A stretch of 10,388 nt of DNA from Sedimenticola sp. (GTDB taxonomy: Bacteria > Pseudomonadota > Gammaproteobacteria > Chromatiales > Chromatiaceae): NCBI GenBank assembly GCA_027023915.1, contig JALVUB010000068.1:1-10388 (forward strand). Reading direction: 5' to 3'. Below the pieces are notes generated by a model. That model searched no databases and was not told the origin of the DNA. It worked only from the letters and a program-made list of their open reading frames with translations. The translations under genes were made by a program, and so were the position numbers. Of this stretch, positions 1 to 5,474 are shown in pieces. Numbering within the stretch: position 1 is the first letter of the stretch; each line of letters starts with the position of its first letter.

Positions 1-242
1 GGCCCAGGGCGGGCGGCGCGGCGGGCGGGTGCCAAAAGGATCTCCGCGCAACAGTTGTCGCCTGCGAAGATCGGTGCTTTTCGGCCTGGTCCGTAACATC
101 TACCCGGATTCCGGCTGCCCTTTGTCTGGGCATTAATAAATCACAGGCAAAATGTGTGGACTTTGACGTTGGTCAAGAGAGATGAAGAAAACCGGAATAT
201 AAGAAAGTTCAGATCAATGCCGTCGCGGACGGAAAGAGGGGC
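1..242. other. Intergenic stretch without a convincing gene
   Basis: No convincing gene is visible. The first 30 bases are extremely GC-rich, and an AT-rich patch lies near 131-160. A minus-strand reading frame from an ATG at 97-99 stays open to the left edge (33 codons), but it is Arg/Pro-rich, has no clear ribosome binding site and resembles no family I know. A 5-bp hairpin (220-224 with 228-232) follows the dioxygenase stop codon on its strand but has no T-run, so I do not call it a terminator. The FNR-type palindrome at 163-176 is listed separately. Confidence 0.5.
133..176 (-). promoter_or_regulatory. FNR/CRP-family operator with possible leftward promoter
   Basis: Bases 163-176 read TTGACGTTGGTCAA, a perfect TTGAC-N4-GTCAA palindrome. 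The FNR/ANR consensus is TTGAT-N4-ATCAA, so each half differs from it at one symmetric position. On the minus strand, AT-rich hexamers (TTTATT at 140-135, TATTAA at 138-133) lie about 32-34 bases from the palindrome centre. This suits an activator centred near -41.5. The gene to the right ends toward this site, so the likely target is a leftward gene outside the window. The palindrome is seen directly; the regulator and the promoter are inferred. Confidence 0.5.
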
Positions 243-1115
243 CTATGCGGCAAGGCTGATGCGGTCGAGATAACGCCCTCGGTAAAGCAGGCGGCGGCTG
301 TTTTCCTCGAAACCTGTGCGGGTGTGGAGCACATTGTTGCAGATCAGCCCCTGGCCCGATTGCAGGGTGCCCTGGAAACAGTAGGGGTTTTCAGTTGTCA
401 GAAGAGCACCCAAAAAGGCCACCGCCTGACGGGTGGTTTCGTCGTCACGCCAGCGAATGTTGCGCTTGCGGTGGGTGTAGCGCATGTGCAGGCTGCCATC
501 GGGCGCGGTCATGAAAACGGGCCCGCAGGACCATCCGCGCAGTTCCTTGCCGTCCACCACATTGGGGGGAATGCACATGGCTTCGGGGTGCTGTAGCGCG
601 CGGATGTAATCGGGGTTCTCGTCGCGCAACTGGATGTAAGCGATCTCGTGGTCCAGCAACTGGTTCATGCCGCCTTCCCGGGCGGGCCGCACGCAGTGGA
701 GAACCATCCCAAAAATCTGGCGGTCGAGATCGTTATAGTAGCCGTCGGTATGCCAGGCGATGGGGCGGTTGGTGTAGGGGATATAGCCGGTGCGTGGTTC
801 GGTATCGGCCTGTTCCAAAGAGGAGATGGCGTCGTCGTCGGCGCACATGTTGTGATCCAGCCGTTCGAGGCCGAACCGCCGCCCCAGCTCCCGCACGATG
901 GCCTTGTCAGGATTATCTCCAGTGGCACCGGCGTAAATGGCCATGTTGGCGCGGGCGATGCGTCCGGCCAGAGCCTGGTGCTCGCTTTGGGTGAGGTGGC
1001 GTGGGTCACGCACCTCCACGATCAGCTCCTCAATGGAGGTGGGGCAGTTCTCCAGCTTGTGTTCGCGCCAGCGCTGATAGGCTTCGTTGTCGTTCAGATC
1101 AAAAGGGTTGTTCAT
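243..1115 (-). CDS. TauD/TfdA-family Fe(II)/2-oxoglutarate-dependent dioxygenase
   Basis: This 290-residue protein has the signature of the TauD/TfdA superfamily, cytoplasmic enzymes that use Fe(II), O2 and 2-oxoglutarate to hydroxylate a substrate. The metal triad is visible: H122 and D124 in WHTDGYYN and H264 in NNVLHTRTGF. R275, eleven residues after H264, is placed to bind the 2-oxoglutarate carboxylate, the same spacing as in TauD. The length is normal and the protein looks intact. Its ATG lies inside the stop region of the upstream radical SAM gene (ATGA overlap at 1112-1115), so the two are probably translationally coupled. The substrate cannot be read from sequence. TauD itself releases sulfite from taurine, but this protein seems divergent and I would not assume that substrate. 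Confidence 0.88.
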   Translation of the reverse strand: MNNPFDLNDNEAYQRWREHKLENCPTSIEELIVEVRDPRHLTQSEHQALAGRIARANMAIYAGATGDNPDKAIVRELGRRFGLERLDHNMCADDDAISSLEQADTEPRTGYIPYTNRPIAWHTDGYYNDLDRQIFGMVLHCVRPAREGGMNQLLDHEIAYIQLRDENPDYIRALQHPEAMCIPPNVVDGKELRGWSCGPVFMTAPDGSLHMRYTHRKRNIRWRDDETTRQAVAFLGALLTTENPYCFQGTLQSGQGLICNNVLHTRTGFEENSRRLLYRGRYLDRISLAA

Positions 1116-1741
1116 CCCACTTTGTCCAGTTCGCGGCGACGGAAGGTAACGCCCAGCTCGCTTGCCAGTTTTTTGCAGGCCTCGATGTCCACTCCTTCCA
1201 GACCGTCGATGGCGGTGGCTGTCACCTTGGGTACATATTGGGGGGCCTGACGCAGGAACTCCACCACCGCCGGCCAGGACCCCTTGAGTTGGGGTTGGCA
1301 GTGGAGGTCGTAGGTTTCGGCATCCTGGGCGTTGAGAGAGACCGACAGGCTGTCCACCAGCCCTTTCATCTCCGGCAGGATGTTACGCTTGTTGACCAGG
1401 TTGCCCAGGCCATCGGTGTTGACCCGCACCCGTCCCCCCCGTTCCTTTATCCAGGCGGCCACCGCCTTGAGCGCCTTGAATCTCAAGGTGGGCTCACCAA
1501 AGCCGCAAAAGACGATCTCTTCCCACTTTGCGGGGTCGCCGATGGCGGCGGTGATCTCCTCCACCTCGGGACGATGTTCCAGCGTCAGATCGTAATCATG
1601 CACCTTGGGGCCCAGATCGGTGTTTTTTGGGCAGAAGCGGCACACCAACGTGCAGCGATCGGTGATGTTGAGATAGAGACGGTTGCCGATGGGGTAGGCG
1701 ATCTGCTGCATGGAATTTACGGTGGCGTCTTGGGAGTTCAT
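1112..1741 (-). CDS. Radical SAM protein, TatD-linked type
   Basis: This 209-residue radical SAM protein carries the [4Fe-4S] motif CTLVCRFC (C30, C34, C37), which lets the cluster cleave S-adenosylmethionine. Further core elements are GFGEPT (80-85, SAM-binding GGE-type motif), VNTDGLGN (107-114) and SVSLNAQD (133-140). There is no SPASM or other C-terminal cluster domain. The short form and the N-terminal pattern (IAYPIGNRLYLNITDRC) fit the family described as TatD-associated radical SAM proteins, whose substrate is unknown; no tatD gene is in this window. It overlaps the downstream dioxygenase by 4 bases. The ATG at 1741 has no clear Shine-Dalgarno sequence, and M11 is an alternative start. 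I am sure of the superfamily and fairly sure of the subfamily. Confidence 0.85.
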   Translation of the reverse strand: MNSQDATVNSMQQIAYPIGNRLYLNITDRCTLVCRFCPKNTDLGPKVHDYDLTLEHRPEVEEITAAIGDPAKWEEIVFCGFGEPTLRFKALKAVAAWIKERGGRVRVNTDGLGNLVNKRNILPEMKGLVDSLSVSLNAQDAETYDLHCQPQLKGSWPAVVEFLRQAPQYVPKVTATAIDGLEGVDIEACKKLASELGVTFRRRELDKVG

Positions 1742-1838
1742 AGTATATCAGAGTCTTCTTATATGGTACGCTTTGTCCGTCGCGGTTGGTTGATAGCGTA
1801 AATAAATCGCCATTTTTTGCATGATAGTAAAATATTAG

Positions 1839-1867
1839 TTGATAATATTAGTAAAAACTGAAATACT
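1839..1867 (+). promoter_or_regulatory. Candidate sigma-70 promoter for the sulfur globule genes
   Basis: TTGATA (1839-1844, 5 of 6 to the -35 consensus) is followed after 17 bases by AATACT (1862-1867, 4 of 6 to the -10 consensus). This predicts a transcript start near 1874 and a leader of about 68 bases. The region is strikingly AT-rich compared with the surrounding genes. It contains direct repeats AATATTAGT (1831-1839 and 1844-1852) and AGTAAAA (1826-1832 and 1850-1856), which could be a regulator site. An alternative pairing is TTGCAT (1817-1822) with GATAAT (1841-1846). All of this is inferred by eye. Confidence 0.35.
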
Positions 1868-1875
1868 AATTTGCA

Positions 1876-1895
1876 GATGACGGGCAAGCCCCATC
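1876..1895 (+). other. Hairpin in the leader of the first sulfur globule gene
   Basis: GATG (1876-1879) pairs with CATC (1892-1895) and GGG (1882-1884) with CCC (1889-1891), with loop CAAG and a two-base bulge. If the promoter call is right, the hairpin sits within a few bases of the mRNA 5' end. Such 5'-terminal hairpins are known to protect mRNAs from decay, which would suit an abundant structural protein. It has no T-run, so it is not a terminator. Confidence 0.35.
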
Positions 1896-1941
1896 GTCGA
1901 AACCCAAATCGTAAACAAGTTCCACTTCTCTGGAGAGTCAG

Positions 1942-2295
1942 ATGAAAAAAATGATGAAAGTCGCTGCTGTTGCAGCATTGGTTGCAGCTTCCGCTTCCGC
2001 TTCCGCCTGGTGGGGTCCCTGGGACAACGACGGTTGGGGCAACCGTTCCTGGAACGACAACTGGAACAACTGGGGTAACGGTACCGGTGATTTCGATTTC
2101 GGCATGAACATGTCCGGTCACGGTCGTGGTTATGGCCGCAACTACTGGCGTAACCGTTACTACGACTACTACGGCCCCTATGGCTACCCTTACTACGCGC
2201 CTTATCCTCCGGCAGCTCCCTATGGCGCTCCCGCTCCTTACGGCGCGCCTGCTGCTCCCAAGGCTCCCAAGGCGCCGGCAGCACCTTCCAAGTAA
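1942..2295 (+). CDS. Sulfur globule protein (short form)
   Basis: This 117-residue exported protein resembles the sulfur globule coat proteins (SgpA/B/C, CV1-CV3 type) of purple sulfur bacteria and relatives. These line the periplasmic globules in which elemental sulfur is stored during sulfide or thiosulfate oxidation. The signal peptide is clear: a Lys-rich start, an Ala/Val core and ASASA before WWG, with cleavage likely after residue 22. The mature part is low-complexity: a Trp/Asn/Gly/Asp-rich stretch, then NYWRNRYYDYYGPYG and YPYYAPY, and a Pro/Ala tail with YGAP and KAP repeats. It has no cysteine and no enzymatic motif, as usual for the family. GGAG at 1932-1935 supports the ATG at 1942. 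It is paralogous to the next gene over the first 80 residues. Confidence 0.87.
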   Translation: MKKMMKVAAVAALVAASASASAWWGPWDNDGWGNRSWNDNWNNWGNGTGDFDFGMNMSGHGRGYGRNYWRNRYYDYYGPYGYPYYAPYPPAAPYGAPAPYGAPAAPKAPKAPAAPSK

Positions 2296-2305
2296 GGGCT
2301 TAAAG

Positions 2306-2338
2306 AACGGGGCCTGCCCACGGGCAAGCCCCGTTTTT
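2306..2338 (+). terminator. Rho-independent terminator between the two sulfur globule genes
   Basis: AACGGGGC (2306-2313) pairs with GCCCCGTT (2328-2335), and an inner TGCCC/GGGCA stem (2315-2319 with 2322-2326) is separated by one mismatch. The T-run begins within the 3' arm and continues to 2338. It lies 10 bases after the first gene's stop codon. Partial read-through would make the short protein more abundant than the long one; the second gene has its own strong ribosome binding site but no obvious promoter. Confidence 0.8.
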
Positions 2339-2372
2339 CCGGTAAAACTTTCTGCCAAAAGGAGTTAGAACC

Positions 2373-3119
2373 ATGAAAAAGGTAGTGAAACTGGGTGCTA
2401 TCGCCGCTTTGACCATTGCCTCGGCATCCGCTTCCGCCTGGTGGGGTGATCGCTGGAACAACAATGGTCTCGATGATTTCATTGGTGATTTCCTGGGTGA
2501 TGGCGATTTCAGCATGAATTTCCACGTCCATGGTAACGGCCATGCCAACAACTACTGGCGCAATCGTTACTATGATGCCTACGGCTATGCCCCCTATCCC
2601 TACTACGCGCCAGTGGCGCCGGCCCTGAGCGAAGAGCAGCGCAAGGCCGCTCAAAAGCAGTATGCCAAGGCCATCGAGGCGCAGCGCAAGGCCGCCGAGG
2701 CTTTTGCCAAGCAGCAGGCCGAGCTGTTCAAGCAGTTCCAGCAAGAGCCCGCTTTTCCTGTCGAGCCGGTTTCCTTCGAGCCGCCCGCAGTGCCTGACTA
2801 CGACCAGTTCGTAAAGCAGATGGAAGCCGAGCGTCAGCAGATTGAGAAGCAGATGCAGGCTGAAGAAGCCGCTTTTGAAAAGCAGATGAAGGCTGAGGAA
2901 GCGGCAATGGATCGTGGCATGCTGGGAGATAACGATCCCTTTGTGAAACAGATGGAGGCCGAACGCGCCAAAATTGAAAAAGAGATGGAAGCGCGTCGCG
3001 CCGAGATCGAAAAGCAGATCGAGGCAGACCGTGCCCGGTACGAGAAAGAGCGCAAGGCTCGCGAAGCCAAATGGGAGGCCCGTCGCGCCGAGCTGTTTGG
3101 TAAGCGCAAGGACGGCTGA
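2373..3119 (+). CDS. Sulfur globule protein with long hendecad-repeat extension
   Basis: This 248-residue exported protein has two parts. Residues 1-80 match the preceding sulfur globule protein: a signal peptide ending ASASA before WWG (cleavage likely after residue 22), then GDFSMNF, NNYWRNRYYD and YPYYAP. From about residue 85 it becomes a charged, Gln/Glu/Lys/Ala-rich helix. Residues 146-244 are nine consecutive 11-residue repeats, each starting with an aromatic or aliphatic residue (F, I, F, M, F, I, I, Y, W), typically followed by EKQM and A/E/R residues. FVKQMEAER recurs at 146-154 and 190-198. Eleven-residue periodicity predicts a long, slightly right-handed coiled coil or an amphipathic rod. 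It may correspond to the larger globule proteins such as Allochromatium SgpD; I am not sure of that match. AAAAGGAG (2357-2364) fixes the start. Confidence 0.85.
   Translation: MKKVVKLGAIAALTIASASASAWWGDRWNNNGLDDFIGDFLGDGDFSMNFHVHGNGHANNYWRNRYYDAYGYAPYPYYAPVAPALSEEQRKAAQKQYAKAIEAQRKAAEAFAKQQAELFKQFQQEPAFPVEPVSFEPPAVPDYDQFVKQMEAERQQIEKQMQAEEAAFEKQMKAEEAAMDRGMLGDNDPFVKQMEAERAKIEKEMEARRAEIEKQIEADRARYEKERKAREAKWEARRAELFGKRKDG
2808..3104 (+). repeat. Nine tandem 33-bp units encoding 11-residue repeats
   Basis: Residues 146-244 of the long sulfur globule protein divide without gaps into nine 11-residue units, for example IEKQMQAEEAA, FEKQMKAEEAA, IEKEMEARRAE and IEKQIEADRAR. The fourth unit (MDRGMLGDNDP) is degenerate but keeps the length, and units 1 and 5 both begin FVKQMEAER. 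Periodicity is preserved in protein more than in DNA, so the repeats are old. Confidence 0.85.
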
Positions 3120-3141
3120 GGCGGTTCTGTCTCCATGGTAA

Positions 3142-3177
3142 GGCGCGTGGTCTGATGCTGGACCGCGCGCCTTTTTT
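3142..3177 (+). terminator. Strong rho-independent terminator after the sulfur globule genes
   Basis: GGCGCGTGGTC (3142-3152) pairs with GACCGCGCGCC (3161-3171) over 11 bp with one G-T wobble and an 8-base loop. It is followed directly by six Ts (3172-3177) and a further T-rich stretch. It ends the sulfur globule transcription unit 22 bases after the second stop codon. Confidence 0.92.
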
Positions 3178-3193
3178 ATTTTTTAATAAAACG

Positions 3194-3421
3194 ATGGCCA
3201 CACCGAACCGATACCAACGCGTCTCTCTTTTCTTTGCCTATCTTTTCTATCTGGCAGCGGTGTGCTGCGTTGCCGCCACCGCCTGGTTCAGTTGGACCCG
3301 GGGTGGCTGGGCGCCGGCGGTGGCGGCTTTTGCCGCTTCGGTGGTCTTTTTCATCGGCGCTGGCATCGTGCTCCATGTTATGGGGCGGGCCGATATTCCC
3401 AACCTCAAAGTGGATCGCTGA
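3194..3421 (+). CDS. Small protein with two predicted membrane helices
   Basis: I do not recognise this 75-residue protein. After a short polar start (MATPNRYQR) it has two hydrophobic stretches, roughly residues 11-32 and 40-62, joined by a short WTRGGW loop. It ends in a polar tail (GRADIPNLKVDR). It is therefore probably a small inner-membrane protein with a hairpin topology. The frame is also open upstream to an ATG at 3155, but that start lies inside the terminator hairpin, so I prefer 3194. No Shine-Dalgarno sequence precedes 3194, and the upstream T-rich tract leaves no clear promoter. It precedes yhcC by 63 bases on the same strand, but the FNR promoter between them may separate the units. 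No function can be assigned. Confidence 0.6.
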   Translation: MATPNRYQRVSLFFAYLFYLAAVCCVAATAWFSWTRGGWAPAVAAFAASVVFFIGAGIVLHVMGRADIPNLKVDR

Positions 3422-3434
3422 TCCGCCACTCCTT

Positions 3435-3476
3435 TTGACCGAAATCAACAAGTGGAGACCGCTTTTGTGCCATAAA
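3435..3476 (+). promoter_or_regulatory. FNR box and class II promoter for yhcC-ubiU-ubiV
   Basis: Bases 3435-3448 read TTGACCGAAATCAA, matching the FNR consensus TTGAT-N4-ATCAA at 9 of 10 positions. A -10-like hexamer CATAAA (3471-3476, 4 of 6) has its centre exactly 32 bases from the box centre. This is the spacing of class II FNR promoters, where the activator sits at -41.5. The predicted transcript start is near 3483, almost at the yhcC ATG, so the mRNA would be leaderless or nearly so unless yhcC starts at M16 (3530). In Escherichia coli ubiUV expression is known to be FNR-activated. The sites are seen; the regulation is inferred. Confidence 0.65.
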
Positions 3477-3484
3477 GCGGCTCC
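3454..3484 (+). other. Hairpin abutting the yhcC start codon
   Basis: GGAGACCGCTTT (3454-3465) pairs with AAAGCGGCTCC (3474-3484): 11 base pairs with one bulged A and an 8-base loop. The stem ends immediately before the ATG at 3485 and contains the only GGAG in the region. There is no T-run, so it is not an ordinary terminator. Because the predicted FNR-driven transcript starts near 3483, only transcripts entering from upstream would contain this hairpin. Confidence 0.55.
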
Positions 3485-4450
3485 ATGACCGTATCCCCAA
3501 GTTCAACCCTTGCCGACCGCGTTTTCACCATGGGCAGCCTGTTGCGCGCCCGTTATGGCGAGCGCGTCCACAAGCTGGCCATTCACGCCGGTTTCACCTG
3601 TCCCAACCGCGATGGCACCAAGGGGCGAGGGGGGTGCAGCTTCTGCAACAACGTCTCCTTCAGCCCCTACGCGCGCCGGGAGCCCGATGTGGCGGCGCAG
3701 ATCGATGCGGGCCGCCGGGTACTGGCCAGGCGTACCGGCGCGCGCCGGTTCATCGCCTATTTTCAGGCATACACCAACACTTACGGCGATGTGGATCGCC
3801 TGCGTCGGCTTTACGACCAGGCCCTGTCCCAGCCCGACGTCATCGGTCTGTCGGTGGGCACGCGCCCTGACTGCGTGCCCGATGCGGTGCTCGATCTTCT
3901 GGCCGGTTACAGCGACCAGGGCTGTGAGGTGTGGCTGGAACTAGGGCTTCAATCGGCCTTCGACGACACCCTGGCGCGGGTGAACCGGGGTCACGGCTTT
4001 GCCGAATACCGTGACGCCGTGGCCCGCGCTCATGAGCGTGGCCTGCAACTTTGCACTCATCTCATCGTCGGCCTGCCGGGCGAGGCGGCGGCCGACAGCC
4101 TGGAGAGCCTGGAGCAGGTGCTGTCCCTGGGCGTGGAGGGGCTCAAGATCCATCCGCTCCACGTGGTGCGCCACACCCTTCTCGCCCATCAGTGGCGGCG
4201 GGGGGAATACCGTCCCCTCGATTTCGACGACTATGTGGAGACGGTGGTGGAGATGGTGCGCCGCACGCCGCCCGAAGTGGTCTTCCACCGCCTGACCGGC
4301 ACCGCCTCGGACGACATCCTGCTGGCGCCGCGCTGGTGCTCGCAAAAATGGCGGGTCCTTAATGCCATCACCAACCGGCTGGTGGAGCGCGATGCCCGGC
4401 AGGGGGATGTTGCGCAAAGACCACCGGCCCGTGTCGCCAATTTCCGCTGA
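3485..4450 (+). CDS. YhcC-family radical SAM protein (TIGR01212 type)
   Basis: This 321-residue protein matches the YhcC family. The N-terminal block RYGERVHKLAIHAGFTCPNR and the cluster cysteines C39, C51 and C54 (C-X11-C-X2-C, with RDGTKGRGGCSFCN) are diagnostic; the long gap between the first two cysteines sets the family apart from standard CX3CX2C enzymes. Further motifs are YFQAYTNTY (92-100), SVGTRPDC (123-130), ELGLQSA and HLIVGLPGE, typical of the radical SAM barrel. The family's reaction is not established, as far as I know. It is the first gene before ubiU, with a 12-base gap, and sits directly behind the FNR box. The start at 3485 lacks a Shine-Dalgarno sequence but gives the best family alignment; M16 is the alternative. 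Confidence 0.92.
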   Translation: MTVSPSSTLADRVFTMGSLLRARYGERVHKLAIHAGFTCPNRDGTKGRGGCSFCNNVSFSPYARREPDVAAQIDAGRRVLARRTGARRFIAYFQAYTNTYGDVDRLRRLYDQALSQPDVIGLSVGTRPDCVPDAVLDLLAGYSDQGCEVWLELGLQSAFDDTLARVNRGHGFAEYRDAVARAHERGLQLCTHLIVGLPGEAAADSLESLEQVLSLGVEGLKIHPLHVVRHTLLAHQWRRGEYRPLDFDDYVETVVEMVRRTPPEVVFHRLTGTASDDILLAPRWCSQKWRVLNAITNRLVERDARQGDVAQRPPARVANFR

Positions 4451-4462
4451 ACGAGGAGGCTC

Positions 4463-5458
4463 ATGCAACTGGTCGCTCCCGCAGGAACCCTGCCGGCCCT
4501 CAAGGCCGCCATCGATGAAGGTGCCGATGTGGTTTATCTGGGTTTCAAGGACCAAACCAACGCGCGCAACTTCGCCGGTCTCAATTTCGACGAGCGGCGC
4601 CTGGCCGAGGGGCTCGACTACGTTCGCAGCCGCGGCCGTCAGGTCTACCTGGCCCTCAACACCTACCCACGACCGCGGGGGTGGAAATTGTGGCAGGCGG
4701 CGGTGGACCGCGCCGCCGAGCTTGGGGTGGACGCTCTCATCGCCGCCGACCTGGGGGTGCTTGACTACGCCGCGCGCACCCATCCCCGGCTTCCGCTGCA
4801 CCTGTCGGTACAGGGCTCGGCCACCAGCTACGAAGCCCTGCGCTTCTACCACGAGCAGTTCGGCATCCGCCGGGCGGTACTGCCCCGCGTCCTCTCCATG
4901 AACCAGGTGGAGCACCTGCTGGAGCATTCGCCGGTGGAGATCGAGGTGTTCGGTTTTGGCAGCCTCTGCATCATGGTGGAGGGGCGCTGCCTGCTCTCTT
5001 CCTATGCCGCCGGCCAGTCGCCCAATACCCACGGCTGCTGCTCGCCGGCGGGCGAGGTGCGCTATCAGGAGACCGCCGCCGGCCTGGAGACCCGCCTGGG
5101 CGGCGTGCTGGTGGACCGGGTAGGAAAGGGCGAGAAGGCGGGCTATCCCACCATCTGCAAGGGGCGCTACCAGGCCTTCGACAAGACCTACTACGCCCTG
5201 GAGGAACCCACCAGCCTCAACACCCTGGACCTGCTGCCACGGCTGCACGCGGCGGGGGTGGCGGCCATCAAGATCGAGGGCCGCCAGCGCAGCCCCGCCT
5301 ACGTGCGCCAGGTGACCCGCGTCTGGCGCCAGGCCATCGATGCCTGCCTGGCGGCGCCGGAAAGCTTCCACCCGCGACCGGAGTGGATGCAGGCGCTGGG
5401 GCTGGTATCCGAGGGACAGCAGACCACCCTGGGGGCTTACCACCGTACTTGGCAGTGA
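4463..5458 (+). CDS. UbiU, O2-independent ubiquinone biosynthesis protein (peptidase U32 family)
   Basis: This 331-residue protein is UbiU (formerly YhbU). UbiU and UbiV form a [4Fe-4S] heterodimer that, with the lipid-binding UbiT, allows the ring hydroxylations of ubiquinone synthesis without O2, using prephenate as oxygen donor in E. coli. Diagnostic features are the start MQLVAPAGTLPALKAAIDEGAD, DVVYLGFKDQTNARNF and the cluster cysteines C169, C176, C193 and C232 in GSLCIMVEGRC, HGCCSP and TICKGRY. From memory these are the same positions as in the E. coli protein. The U32 block IKIEGRQRSPAYV follows at about residues 270-282. A strong GAGGAGG ribosome binding site precedes the ATG. It is 12 bases after yhcC and 16 before ubiV, consistent with one operon. 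Confidence 0.97.
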   Translation: MQLVAPAGTLPALKAAIDEGADVVYLGFKDQTNARNFAGLNFDERRLAEGLDYVRSRGRQVYLALNTYPRPRGWKLWQAAVDRAAELGVDALIAADLGVLDYAARTHPRLPLHLSVQGSATSYEALRFYHEQFGIRRAVLPRVLSMNQVEHLLEHSPVEIEVFGFGSLCIMVEGRCLLSSYAAGQSPNTHGCCSPAGEVRYQETAAGLETRLGGVLVDRVGKGEKAGYPTICKGRYQAFDKTYYALEEPTSLNTLDLLPRLHAAGVAAIKIEGRQRSPAYVRQVTRVWRQAIDACLAAPESFHPRPEWMQALGLVSEGQQTTLGAYHRTWQ

Positions 5459-5474
5459 ACAAGATCATCGACCA

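Noticed and set aside
1..99. Minus-strand open frame from an ATG at 97-99 to the left edge
   Set aside because: Only 33 codons, Arg/Pro-biased as expected from GC-rich noncoding DNA, with no good ribosome binding site; possible but unsupported.
648..1250. Long plus-strand frame opposite the dioxygenase and radical SAM genes
   Set aside because: Shadow of the minus-strand genes, which carry clear catalytic motifs; the plus-strand translation matches no family.
1790..1803. TTGAT followed at FNR spacing by TAAAT, upstream of the sulfur globule genes
   Set aside because: Only one half-site fits; the second half matches ATCAA poorly.
1759..2744. Minus-strand frames opposite the sulfur globule genes
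   Set aside because: Val/Thr/Gly- or Arg/Ser-biased translations produced by the repetitive codons of the plus-strand genes; the plus strand has signal peptides, ribosome binding sites and terminators.
3155..3193. Earlier start codon for the small membrane protein
   Set aside because: It lies within the loop of a strong terminator hairpin and would add 13 residues that look unrelated to the rest.
3941..5443. 500-codon minus-strand frame across yhcC and ubiU
   Set aside because: High-GC antisense shadow; the plus strand holds two well-recognised proteins with conserved cysteines.
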